DNA of 64,000 nucleotides from SAR86 cluster bacterium (GTDB lineage Bacteria; Pseudomonadota; Gammaproteobacteria; Magnimaribacterales; Magnimaribacteraceae), in NCBI GenBank assembly GCA_023703575.1, contig CP097969.1:1025517-1089516 (forward strand), in the 5' to 3' direction. Below are positions 55,958-64,000 of the stretch, in pieces (position 1 is the first letter of the stretch; each line of letters begins with the position of its first letter). The position numbers were made by a program, and so were the translations under genes. Under the pieces are notes generated by a model that worked only from the letters and a program-made list of their open reading frames with translations, was not told the origin of the DNA and ran no database searches.

Positions 55958-56413
55958 TTAAGTTTCTTGACTTGCAATTATTTTAACTGTGATTGGTGCT
56001 ATCACTTCTGGATGTAATTCGACATCAATTGAATACTCACCAACTTCTTTTAGTACACCCTCGGGCAATCTAACAGCACTTTTTTCAACTTGGTGGCCTT
56101 TCTCAACAAGAGAATCTGCGATCTCTCTTGTGCCAACAGAACCATATAAAGTCCCTTCTTCAGACACTTCCGCAGTTATTTCAATAACTAATGATTCCAT
56201 ACCTGATGCAAGGTTCATAGCTAAATCCTTTCTTTCAGCTTCCGCTGAAAGTAGTGCTTCTTTTCTTTTCTCGTATTCAGCTTTATTCTCTTCATCTGCC
56301 CTTACAGCCTTTCCGTTCGGGATAAGAAAATTTCTTCCATAACCTGCTTTTACATTTACAAGATCACCAGGATCTCCTAGTTGAGCTACTTTTTCTAATA
56401 AAATTACTTCCAT
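55958..56413 (-). CDS. rplI: 50S ribosomal protein L9
   Basis: Structural 50S protein. 151 residues, near E. coli 149. MEVILLEKVAQLGDPGDLVNVKAGYGRNFLIP (quoted in part) is the rRNA-binding N-domain; the long linker helix and C-domain follow. Three bp after rpsR. Confidence 0.97.
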   Translation of the reverse strand: MEVILLEKVAQLGDPGDLVNVKAGYGRNFLIPNGKAVRADEENKAEYEKRKEALLSAEAERKDLAMNLASGMESLVIEITAEVSEEGTLYGSVGTREIADSLVEKGHQVEKSAVRLPEGVLKEVGEYSIDVELHPEVIAPITVKIIASQET

Positions 56414-56416
56414 GAC

Positions 56417-56680
56417 TTAATTATAGTGAGAATCTGTATAAGGAATGAGTGCAAGATGCCTTGCTCTTTTAACGGCTTTGTTAAGTTGTCTTTGATACTT
56501 CGCAGAAGTCCCTGTCATTCTAGCAGGTATAATCTTACCAGTTTCGGTTATGTATTCCTTAAGAAGTTTTATATCTTTAAAGTCTATTTCTTCGATGCCA
56601 AGGGTCGTAAACTTGCAGTACTTAGGTCTATTATCAAAATCACTTTTTCGTTTGAAATTTTTCTTTTGCTTCTTCGCCAT
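56417..56680 (-). CDS. rpsR: 30S ribosomal protein S18
   Basis: 87 residues; the family core is [16 protein letters not shown], and [29 protein letters not shown] (quoted in part). Binds with S6 on 16S rRNA. ATG overlaps the rpsF stop by one base. Confidence 0.97.
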   Translation of the reverse strand: MAKKQKKNFKRKSDFDNRPKYCKFTTLGIEEIDFKDIKLLKEYITETGKIIPARMTGTSAKYQRQLNKAVKRARHLALIPYTDSHYN

Positions 56681-57159
56681 TACGCTTCCTCTTCGCTAAC
56701 TTCGGTTGATGTTACGTCTAATTTTTTAGACGTTTCTTTTGGCTCTTCACTTTTATTGGAAGCTGCTCGTGCCTCTTGATCGACAGCATTATTTGCTGCT
56801 TCCCTTGCTTCCTGATAAGAATCTTTCTCATTATCCTCTTTGGTTTGTACAAGTAGGGCAGAAGGTTCACTATGCGCCTTCTTAGTGTTTAAGACGATAT
56901 TTCTTATTATTGAATCATTAAACTTAAACGAGTTCTTTATCTCATCAATTGCTTCTTGATTGCATTCCACATTTAAGAGTCCGTAACTTGCCTTAAATTG
57001 ATCTTGGATAGGATAGGCTAGTTTTCTATTTCCTATATTTTCAGAACGATGAACTTTACCGTTTGAGTCTTTTATAAGCTTTTCAAGCTTGGAGATTATA
57101 GAAGAGGTTTGATCAGACTGATCAGGATGCACTAGGAATACTATTTCGTAATTTCTCAT
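56680..57159 (-). CDS. rpsF: 30S ribosomal protein S6 with long C-terminal extension
   Basis: S6 core from [17 protein letters not shown] (ATG at 57159, GAGGA five bases upstream) to about residue 100 (NYE..., GKVHR, RKLAYPI). The 159-residue protein is longer than E. coli S6 because of an acidic, Ala/Glu/Ser-rich tail from about residue 105 ([20 protein letters not shown]...). First gene of rpsF-rpsR-rplI. A longer start 45 bp upstream is rejected because it leaves no ribosome binding site. Confidence 0.95.
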   Translation of the reverse strand: MRNYEIVFLVHPDQSDQTSSIISKLEKLIKDSNGKVHRSENIGNRKLAYPIQDQFKASYGLLNVECNQEAIDEIKNSFKFNDSIIRNIVLNTKKAHSEPSALLVQTKEDNEKDSYQEAREAANNAVDQEARAASNKSEEPKETSKKLDVTSTEVSEEEA

Positions 57160-57177
57160 TATTTTCCTCTTGGTTAA

Positions 57178-57213
57178 TAGCTCCCATATTAATATGTGGA
57201 GCAAGGAGGGAGC
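57178..57213 (-). promoter_or_regulatory. Structured leader of rpsF with two mutually exclusive hairpins
   Basis: Between ddl and rpsF the sequence can form GCTCC/GGAGC (57180-57184 with 57198-57202, around CATATTAATATG), or GCTCCC/GGGAGC (57180-57185 with 57208-57213), sharing the same 5' arm. No T-run follows, so it is not a terminator. Position just upstream of the ribosome binding site suggests autogenous control, but the CCG element described for S6:S18 leaders is not visible. Confidence 0.35.
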
Positions 57214-57232
57214 ATTCTATTTAGAAGTAATA

Positions 57233-58186
57233 TTATTTGCAAGACAAATGAAGGACTTTGATAATTAATTCATCGAAGTCTATACCTTCGTAAGATGCAG
57301 CCTTGGGAAAAAGACTTGTTTCGGTTAGTCCGGGAACAGTATTAACTTCTATTATCTGAAAATTACCTTCCTTGTCTTCAATAAAATCAACCCTACCCCA
57401 TTTACTGCAACCAAGCGAGGAAAACGCATGCCACGCATAGTCTTTAATTTCATTCAGTTTCTCGACTGAAAGGTCAGCTTTTATATATTCCGTACCTTTA
57501 TTATTATATTTAGAATCGAAGTCATAAAAATCTCCTGACGGCTTTATATGAATTGGATGAAATACATCGTCTCCAAGTATCGAAACAGTAAGTTCTCTGC
57601 CATCAACAAATGCCTCTACCAGGATTGAGGAATCAAACTTAGAGGCATCAAGCATTGCTTTTTCAAGAGTGCCATTATCCGGTCTAACGATAGTTATACC
57701 AAAGCTGGAGCCTTCATTCGCAGGTTTAACTACATAGGTCTTATCTAATGCAGTTATATCATTTTCTCCCGAAAGATGCGGGGTCAATTTCATCTCAGGT
57801 CTGCCAACATTTAAAATTTCAACAAAATCTGGGGTAGGTAATAACAAGTCTCTCCAAATTTTCTTTGATTCAATCTTGTTTAAAGAAGTTTTACATGAAA
57901 TTGTATCGCTACCTGTGTATCTAATATTCTTTGATTCAAGAATCTCTTGAATAAAGCCATCTTCTCCCCCTCTCCCGTGTAAGGCTATAAAAGCAAGGTC
58001 GTAATCAGTAGATAAAAGTTTAGCGTCTTCTTCAGAGGTTAAATCATACTCTGAAAAACTTATACCATTTCTTTTTAAAGCTCCTGCTACTGCAGTTCCA
58101 GAATTAATTGATATGTTTCTTTCAGCCGACCATCCTCCGTACAATAATAATATTTTTTGTTGTTGAAGAATTGCAATAGGATCCAT
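57233..58186 (-). CDS. ddl: D-alanine--D-alanine ligase
   Basis: ATP-grasp ligase making the D-Ala-D-Ala of the peptidoglycan stem. ATG at 58186 (MDPIAIL) gives 317 residues. YGGWSAERNISINSG near the N-terminus, ALHGRGGEDG, KPANEGSSFGI, and EVNTVPGLTETSL. It lies 1 bp after murC. Usually followed by ftsQAZ; here followed by rpsF. Confidence 0.95.
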   Translation of the reverse strand: MDPIAILQQQKILLLYGGWSAERNISINSGTAVAGALKRNGISFSEYDLTSEEDAKLLSTDYDLAFIALHGRGGEDGFIQEILESKNIRYTGSDTISCKTSLNKIESKKIWRDLLLPTPDFVEILNVGRPEMKLTPHLSGENDITALDKTYVVKPANEGSSFGITIVRPDNGTLEKAMLDASKFDSSILVEAFVDGRELTVSILGDDVFHPIHIKPSGDFYDFDSKYNNKGTEYIKADLSVEKLNEIKDYAWHAFSSLGCSKWGRVDFIEDKEGNFQIIEVNTVPGLTETSLFPKAASYEGIDFDELIIKVLHLSCK

Positions 58187-58187
58187 T

Positions 58188-59576
58188 TTATTTGAATTCC
58201 TCAACTATACTTCGGCTAATGGAAGATATGTCACCAGCACCCTGGAAAACAAATATAGTATCTTTAGTTAAATCTTTATCAAATTCTTTAGCTACTTCTT
58301 TTTTATTCAATAACTTTACATTATCAAAACCAGATCTAATTAAGGAACTTTGTATGTTTGAACTATTGATCCCTTCTATTGAATTTTCTCCAGCAGAATA
58401 AATATCCAAAAGAAATAATTCATCTACATGGCTTAAAACTTCAATAAATTCTTCATATAGGTCTTTAGTTCTTGTAAATCTATGAGGTTGAAAAACCATT
58501 TTCAGCTCAAAGTCAGGAAAAGAATTTCTTATTGCCTGAATTGTTTTTCTAATTTCAGTTGGATGATGTCCGTAATCATCAATGTAAACGCAAGTACTAT
58601 TTCCAATTTTCCTTTCCCCTAAAATTTGCATTCGTCTATCTATGCCCATAAAGTTAGATAGAGAATCCTGAATGACTTCAACTGCTATCCCTTCTTGTAA
58701 ACATAATACAATAGCTGCAGCTGCATTAAGAACATTATGCTTACCAAGCATATTAAGCCTAAAGTCAAATGAATTTGTATCTGAAGATAATTTAAAGTAA
58801 GAGTTCCTCCCATCTGTGCTGTAATTCGATAACACATAGTCATTTGAAGGTTCAAAACCATAACTAATATGAGGTCTTTGAAAGTTGATCTTCAACTCTT
58901 TCACTACAGTGTCGTCACCACAAACAATTGATACTCCATTGAACGGCAGTTTTTTTATGAATTCCAAGAAGGCTTTTTTTAGATTATCAAAACTACCATC
59001 ATAATTAACTAAATGATCTGGCTCTATATTCGTAACTATAGACACAGAAGGTTGCAGGAGCAAAAAAGACTTATCACTTTCATCTGCTTCAGCAATTAAG
59101 TAATCTCCCTCTCCTAACTGTGCATTGGAGTTGAAACTATTTATTATTCCACCATTAATAAAAGTTGGATCTAGATTAGCGTCAGTCATTATTGATGCTA
59201 CTAAACTTGTAGTAGTTGTTTTGCCATGCGTACCTGCAATAGCTATTCCTCTTTTATTATTCATCAAACTTGATAGCATTTCTGCCCTAGCTAACACTGG
59301 AATTAAATGTTCCTTGGCATAGACTAATTCAGGATTATCATCAGATATAGCGCTCGATATAACCACCATTTCAACATTTGTTAAGTTATTTGGATTATGA
59401 TCATAGCTAATACTTATGCCTAACCTCTCAAGCCTATCGGTATTTGATGAAGAGATACTATCTGAGCCCGAAACTTTGTAACCAAGATTGTTCAGCACCT
59501 CAGCTATACCGCTCATACCGCTGCCACCAATACCTATGAAATGGATATTGTTGAGCTTATATTGTGAGGTATTCAT
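58188..59576 (-). CDS. murC: UDP-N-acetylmuramate--L-alanine ligase
   Basis: Adds L-Ala to UDP-MurNAc. ATG at 59576 (MNTSQYKLNNIHFIGIGG) gives 462 residues; a TTG ten codons earlier is possible but lies deeper in murG. IGIGGSGMSGIAEVL, ATP loop AGTHGKTTTTSLVASI and DDYGHHPTEIRKTI match the family. Overlaps murG by 20 bp. No clear ribosome binding site. Confidence 0.96.
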   Translation of the reverse strand: MNTSQYKLNNIHFIGIGGSGMSGIAEVLNNLGYKVSGSDSISSSNTDRLERLGISISYDHNPNNLTNVEMVVISSAISDDNPELVYAKEHLIPVLARAEMLSSLMNNKRGIAIAGTHGKTTTTSLVASIMTDANLDPTFINGGIINSFNSNAQLGEGDYLIAEADESDKSFLLLQPSVSIVTNIEPDHLVNYDGSFDNLKKAFLEFIKKLPFNGVSIVCGDDTVVKELKINFQRPHISYGFEPSNDYVLSNYSTDGRNSYFKLSSDTNSFDFRLNMLGKHNVLNAAAAIVLCLQEGIAVEVIQDSLSNFMGIDRRMQILGERKIGNSTCVYIDDYGHHPTEIRKTIQAIRNSFPDFELKMVFQPHRFTRTKDLYEEFIEVLSHVDELFLLDIYSAGENSIEGINSSNIQSSLIRSGFDNVKLLNKKEVAKEFDKDLTKDTIFVFQGAGDISSISRSIVEEFK

Positions 59577-60621
59577 TAATAGATTTATAAATATTCTTGG
59601 AGGCAAACTGAGGAAAAACTTTAGAAGCAGAATGTGCCATTGTATTTAATCTATTATGGTCGTTTTCCAAATTAATTAATAGTTCCAGTAGTTGAATAGA
59701 ATTGGAGACATCAGAATCGATAATTTCAGCTGCACCCCTATTTTTCAGATATTCGGCATTTGTATATTGATGATTTTCTGAAGACCAAGGAAGAGGTAAA
59801 AGTATAGAAGGTTTTTGAACTGAGCAAATTTCACTAACGGTCATAGCACCAGAGCGAGAAATAATTATATCGCAGAATTGATAGGCTTCAGATATATTTT
59901 CTAAAAACTCCTTAATCACAAATTCATTACCAGATTCAGTATAAGCATGCTTCAATTCATTTGAGATTAACTTACCCGCCTGATGAACAAAAGACCAATG
60001 AGAAGGTATCTTTTTAGTCTGTAAAATATTTATCAAGATATCATTGATTTGTTTTGAACCTTGGCTGCCTCCTAGAATTAAAATATTAAATTTTGCTTCA
60101 TTAGATTTATTTATAGAAGGTGTATTTAATATATCATCACGAATTGGGTTACCGACGCACTTTACCTTATTTTTTAGATTATTAAATGTATCTGGAAAAG
60201 CTTCAAAGGTAATTTTAGATCTTTTGTGTAATATTCTATTAGTAAGTCCTGGGATACTATTCTGCTCATGAATAAATAATGGACAGAACAAAGAACCTAT
60301 CAAACTGGGAGCAAGCGAGAGATAACCCCCTGTTGATATGATAATGTCAGGCTTTATGTTACTCATTAAGAAAAAACTTCTGATTAGGGCCGCAAAAAGA
60401 TAGAAAATAGAACTTATTTTTGCAAAGAAATTTTTGCCAAGAAAACCTAGAGCTTTAATTGGATAAAATGAGAAATCTTCTCTTAAAGCTATGTTTTCTT
60501 CCAAACTATTTTTCTTTCCTATCCAAAAGATAGTATTTCCGTCATCTTGAAATTCGTTGGCAATACTTAAGGCTGGATAAACATGACCACCTGTTCCACC
60601 GGCGATTATAAGAATATTCAT
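59557..60621 (-). CDS. murG: UDP-GlcNAc--lipid I GlcNAc transferase MurG
   Basis: Completes lipid II on the cytoplasmic face. 354 residues, E. coli length. GGTGGHVYPALSIA at the N-terminus, HEQNSIPGLTNRIL, ILGGSQGSKQIN and SRSGAMTVSEI at the C-terminus. Overlaps ftsW by one base. Confidence 0.96.
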   Translation of the reverse strand: MNILIIAGGTGGHVYPALSIANEFQDDGNTIFWIGKKNSLEENIALREDFSFYPIKALGFLGKNFFAKISSIFYLFAALIRSFFLMSNIKPDIIISTGGYLSLAPSLIGSLFCPLFIHEQNSIPGLTNRILHKRSKITFEAFPDTFNNLKNKVKCVGNPIRDDILNTPSINKSNEAKFNILILGGSQGSKQINDILINILQTKKIPSHWSFVHQAGKLISNELKHAYTESGNEFVIKEFLENISEAYQFCDIIISRSGAMTVSEICSVQKPSILLPLPWSSENHQYTNAEYLKNRGAAEIIDSDVSNSIQLLELLINLENDHNRLNTMAHSASKVFPQFASKNIYKSINEYLTI

Positions 60622-61793
60622 CAGAATTGTGCTCGTCGTTTAATCATCGGTATTGGCATTGAATTTTTATTTTCATAGTCTATTCTCAAAATCAGTCCAA
60701 TCATTAGACAAACAATTATTAGACTAGTGCCTCCACCGCTGATTAAAGGTAAGGTTAATCCTTTTGTAGGCAAAAGACCTGAAGAAACTCCTACATTTAT
60801 AAAGGTATGTAATCCTAGTAGTAGAGCTACTCCAAAAGAGAAATAGAAACCAAAGAAGTTCTTTCTTGCTAATGACTCCCTTCCAATAAAAAAGATCCTA
60901 AATGACAATCCGAAAAGTAATGAAATAATAGCAAAACCTCCCAATATTCCCATTTCTTCAACTATTACGGAAAATATAAAGTCTGTATGAGCATCAGGGA
61001 GATAACCCATTTTCATTAAACCTTGTCCCAGTCCAACTCCAAACCAATCCCCCCTTCCGATAGACATAAGTGATAAGGTCAACTGATAACCGCTTCCCCA
61101 AGGATCGCTCCAAGGATCGATGAAAGATATTATTCTTTCCCATCTCCATGGTACAAAAATAATCATCATCGTAATAGCGATAACACCTAGAAGAGCAACA
61201 ACTATGAATTGTTGAATTTTTACTCCAGCTACAAATAAGATTCCTAATACGGATATAAATATTACTGCCGAGGAACCTAAATCAGGCTGAATAAGAATAA
61301 TAGAAATAATACTCACAATGATTACAGCAGGCCTAAAAAATCCTAGCCAGTGCGTTTGTATCTCTTTTATTCTTCTTACTGAGTAGCATGAAATATATAG
61401 GATACTCAGAAATTTCATTATCTCTGAAGGTTGTAGGCCAAATCCAGCAATCCTTATCCACCTATTTGCCCCATTGACTTCAATACCTATCCCAGGAATA
61501 AAAACTAAAAAAAGCAATAAAATACCAAAAGTTATGAATAATCGATCATAAGAGGACCAAAACTTTAGAGGAACAAAAAAACATGCGAAAAGACCGATAA
61601 TGCCAAAGATAAAGTAAAAAAACTGTCTGTTAAAAATAGCAGACGGATTACCGTAAATAGAATCAGAAAAATGTGCCGAGGCTGAAGAAAGTATTAATAA
61701 TCCGAAAAACCCAAGCACTAAGAACAATGTAAGCAAAACAAAATCAAGTTTAGAAAAGTCAAAATCCTTCATAAAATTGAATTTATTCATCAT
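60621..61793 (-). CDS. ftsW: Septal peptidoglycan glycosyltransferase FtsW
   Basis: SEDS-family polymerase of lipid II at the septum. 390 residues with about ten helices. Conserved GIGIEVNGANRWIRI, QPSEIMKF, QPDLGSS and GLLPTKGLTLPLISGGGTS near the C-terminus. Start at 61793; an ATG two bases further in frame (61790) is also possible. Overlaps murD by 11 bp. Confidence 0.94.
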   Translation of the reverse strand: MMNKFNFMKDFDFSKLDFVLLTLFLVLGFFGLLILSSASAHFSDSIYGNPSAIFNRQFFYFIFGIIGLFACFFVPLKFWSSYDRLFITFGILLLFLVFIPGIGIEVNGANRWIRIAGFGLQPSEIMKFLSILYISCYSVRRIKEIQTHWLGFFRPAVIIVSIISIILIQPDLGSSAVIFISVLGILFVAGVKIQQFIVVALLGVIAITMMIIFVPWRWERIISFIDPWSDPWGSGYQLTLSLMSIGRGDWFGVGLGQGLMKMGYLPDAHTDFIFSVIVEEMGILGGFAIISLLFGLSFRIFFIGRESLARKNFFGFYFSFGVALLLGLHTFINVGVSSGLLPTKGLTLPLISGGGTSLIIVCLMIGLILRIDYENKNSMPIPMIKRRAQF

Positions 61794-63087
61794 TTAAGTC
61801 TTTTATTAAGCGTTTAAAGGTATCGCCTCTATCTTTATAATCTTTAAACATATCCAAACTTGAGCAAGCTGGAGAAAATAAAACACAATCATCATGTTTA
61901 CAAAATTTTACCGCCTCTTTTAGAGCCTCCTTTAAATCTTGAACGATCAAGCAATGGGCATATGGTTTTAAAGTATCGAAGATTAACTCTTTATCTTTAC
62001 CAAAGATAAAGACCTTTTTTAGACTTTTTATTTCTTGCAGTTCTTTTGAAGCAATTTCTTGTCCTTTCAAATCACCACCACATATTAAATATATATCCCC
62101 AATCTTTTCCAATTCATTTGCAGCACTTATTGCTTTCAACGTAGCATCTAAATTTGTTGCCTTAGAGTCATTTATAAAATTTAGTCCTCCAACCATCTCT
62201 AAATGCTCAAATCTGTGAGGAAATTTTTTAAATTTGTCGAAAGCTTTTTCTAGTTCTGCTAACAAGTTTATATTTCCTAAAGAGCTTTTTCTGAATCTTT
62301 CTAAAAGAGCCTCTAAAACTGCAACACTTGCCTTTAGATTTTCGATATCATGGCTGGGCCAATCTTTAAATATTGGTGATTCAGCAAGTTCAATAGGCAA
62401 TATGATTGCCTTATAATTTATGAATGTTTTAGAAAAAAGATTTTTATCATTATAAGAAATATTTATTTCAGCTTTTTTTAATACTGAATTTTTTACGGAC
62501 CTATAATCTTCAATATCTAAATGTCTATCTAAATGATCTTCTTCTATGTTCAATAATAAACCTATATCAAACTCAACTTCATTTAAAATTTCTAATTGGA
62601 AGCTCGAAACTTCTATGATTGATACATCAATATCATCCTCAATATAACTAAGTACAGGCTTGCCGATGTTTCCTATGGAGACTATTTTTAAATCCGACAA
62701 AACTGATCTAAGCAAAGTCTCTAAAATCTGGCAGGTAGAGGTCTTACCATTTGTACCTGTAATAAGTATTTTTATACTCTTGTTTGTTTTTAAAAACTCT
62801 TCAATGTCTGAGGAAATATTTATCTTATACTGAGAAGCAAGAGACAAGGCCTTATGTTGAATAGGTATGCCAGGACTGGAATAAACACCTGATACTTTGC
62901 TAAATAATTCGCTGTTTATTTGAGGATTAACATGAACTTTAATTCCAAATCTATCTATCTCACGAAGGCTTGGGTTTTCCTCCCAATCTTCTATTAGATA
63001 AATCTCATTAAATTTTTTTGAAAGATAATTTAATATTGATTGACCTGTCATTCCAAAGCCAAGAACTAAAGGTATCCTTTTCTGCAC
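61783..63087 (-). CDS. murD: UDP-N-acetylmuramoyl-L-alanine--D-glutamate ligase
   Basis: Adds D-Glu to UDP-MurNAc-L-Ala. 434 residues, GTG start at 63087. GFGMTGQSIL in the Rossmann domain, ITGTNGKTSTCQIL (ATP loop), NDSKATNLDATLKAI, and FSPACSSLDMF near the end. Between mraY and ftsW as expected. Confidence 0.96.
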   Translation of the reverse strand: MQKRIPLVLGFGMTGQSILNYLSKKFNEIYLIEDWEENPSLREIDRFGIKVHVNPQINSELFSKVSGVYSSPGIPIQHKALSLASQYKINISSDIEEFLKTNKSIKILITGTNGKTSTCQILETLLRSVLSDLKIVSIGNIGKPVLSYIEDDIDVSIIEVSSFQLEILNEVEFDIGLLLNIEEDHLDRHLDIEDYRSVKNSVLKKAEINISYNDKNLFSKTFINYKAIILPIELAESPIFKDWPSHDIENLKASVAVLEALLERFRKSSLGNINLLAELEKAFDKFKKFPHRFEHLEMVGGLNFINDSKATNLDATLKAISAANELEKIGDIYLICGGDLKGQEIASKELQEIKSLKKVFIFGKDKELIFDTLKPYAHCLIVQDLKEALKEAVKFCKHDDCVLFSPACSSLDMFKDYKDRGDTFKRLIKDLNDE

Positions 63088-63092
63088 TTGAT

Positions 63093-64000
63093 TTATCTTA
63101 GTCTAAGTAAAGCTAAACCTAGCAAGACAAGCATGAACGTAATAATCCAGAACCTAACAATTACTCGTGGCTCGGGCCAACCTTTTAGCTCATAGTGGTG
63201 ATGTAAAGGTGCCATGTTAAAAACTCTCTTACCAGTTAACTTGAATGAAGAGACTTGAACGATAACCGAAAGCGCCTCAATAACAAAAAGTCCACCCATA
63301 ACTAGCAAGACATATTCATGCCTTATAATAACGGTAACTATTCCTAATGCAGCACCAAGCGACAAAGACCCGACATCTCCCATAAATACTTGAGCAGGAT
63401 AAGTATTGAACCAAAGGAATCCAATTCCAGAACCTACTAAAGCACCGCAAAATACAATCATTTCACCCGTACCAGGTAAATAAGGAATATTTAAAAAATC
63501 TGAATATATGGCATTTCCAGCTAAGTAACCAATAATTCCAAGACCTGCTGCAACCATAACGCAAGGAAGAATAGCTAATCCATCCAGTCCATCAGTTAAA
63601 TTTACTGCATTACTAGTCCCTATTACTACAAAATATGACAAAACAATAAAACCAGTACCTAAAGGTATAGAAATATCTTTAAAGAATGGAACTATCAAAC
63701 TGGTTTCAGAAATATTTTCTTGAGTAATATAAAGATAAGAACATGCCAAAATAGTTATAACAGACTGCCAAAAAATTTTATTTAAAGGCGACAAGCCGTC
63801 ACTGGATTGATGTTTTATTTTTGAGCGATCGTCAATCCATCCTAGAATTCCAAAAGATATAGCCGTTAAAAAGGCAACCCATAAATATCGGTTTTCTAGG
63901 TCTCCCCATAAGACTACACTTAAAAATATAGAACTTAGGATCAAAGTACCACCCATTGTAGGTGTGCCCTGTTTTGATAGATGACTATCAGGGCCTTCCT
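63093..64000 (-). CDS. mraY: Phospho-N-acetylmuramoyl-pentapeptide-transferase, C-terminal part (5' end outside window)
   Basis: Makes lipid I at the inner membrane. The frame is open through the right edge and reads [17 protein letters not shown] there, which is the family segment at about residue 60, so the missing N-terminus is roughly 60 residues. Conserved [10 protein letters not shown] and [18 protein letters not shown] carry the catalytic aspartates; [13 protein letters not shown] is near the end. Multiple helices. First gene of the visible dcw segment. Confidence 0.97.
   Translation of the reverse strand, partial: EGPDSHLSKQGTPTMGGTLILSSIFLSVVLWGDLENRYLWVAFLTAISFGILGWIDDRSKIKHQSSDGLSPLNKIFWQSVITILACSYLYITQENISETSLIVPFFKDISIPLGTGFIVLSYFVVIGTSNAVNLTDGLDGLAILPCVMVAAGLGIIGYLAGNAIYSDFLNIPYLPGTGEMIVFCGALVGSGIGFLWFNTYPAQVFMGDVGSLSLGAALGIVTVIIRHEYVLLVMGGLFVIEALSVIVQVSSFKLTGKRVFNMAPLHHHYELKGWPEPRVIVRFWIITFMLVLLGLALLRLR

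Noticed and set aside
57178-57213. Known S6:S18 leader motif
   Set aside because: The structure is in the right place, but the conserved CCG element was not seen, so I call it only a structured leader.

Overview
The window looks like a piece of a small, AT-rich, streamlined marine gammaproteobacterial chromosome, most like the SAR86 group. I infer this from gammaproteobacterial gene order (murJ-ribF-ileS; dapA-bamC-purC; tolQRAB-pal-cpoB followed by tRNA-Lys; recA-pncC with fdxA; pyrG-kdsA-eno-ftsB-ispD-ispF-surE-pcm; mraY-murD-ftsW-murG-murC-ddl), from G+C of roughly one third by eye, and from extreme packing: many 1-4 nt start/stop overlaps, overlapping convergent gene ends, and no gap longer than about 150 bp. 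I saw no insertion sequence, prophage, CRISPR array or rRNA. There is one tRNA, tRNA-Lys(TTT). Species assignment is inference only.

Layout. 1-5281 (minus): the N-terminal part of ileS (it runs off the left edge), ribF, murJ, msrB and a membrane fatty acid desaturase. 5380-9368 (minus): a single-promoter, single-terminator unit of five tandem paralogous genes for small exported proteins of unknown function. Each has two related domains and four invariant cysteines; this is the least explained region. 9378-12787: a hexapeptide acetyltransferase, then on the plus strand a MATE exporter, tusA and a medium-chain reductase. 12788-19134 (minus): sdhCDAB, then sucCD and an enoyl-CoA hydratase; sucAB is missing from its usual place. 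19135-23883 (minus): an MFS transporter, an exported oligopeptidase B and der.

At about 23971-24010 there is a breakpoint. On its left is only the last ~32 codons of bamB (minus strand, correctly placed upstream of der). On its right is only the C-terminal ~150 codons of a 2-oxoacid:acceptor oxidoreductase alpha subunit (plus strand), followed by an intact beta subunit. Both genes lost their 5' parts at the same point, so this is either a real inversion junction or an assembly/amplification chimera.

24448-45673: purC, bamC and dapA; bcp; perM and bepA; hinT and small orphans; crcB; tRNA-Lys; the Tol-Pal envelope system; ybgC; a PD-(D/E)XK nuclease sitting where ruvC is usually found; yebC; aspS; a cysteine-free FmdB-like protein; a prolyl-tRNA synthetase that lacks its editing insertion; a thiolase; recA under a textbook LexA box; pncC; and fdxA. 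45670-64000 (minus): a DUF368 permease, pcm, surE, ispF, ispD, ftsB, eno, kdsA, pyrG; a ferritin-like di-iron protein; dnaB; the rpsF-rpsR-rplI unit; and the division/cell-wall cluster from ddl back to mraY, which runs off the right edge. ftsQ, ftsA and ftsZ do not follow ddl.

Functionally the window carries core housekeeping: TCA-cycle reactions from succinyl-CoA to fumarate, envelope biogenesis (Bam, Tol-Pal, lipid II synthesis), isoprenoid and KDO precursors, translation, and SOS-controlled recombination. The accessory interest lies in the exported paralog array, the breakpoint, the ruvC-site nuclease, the trimmed ProRS and two likely non-canonical start codons.
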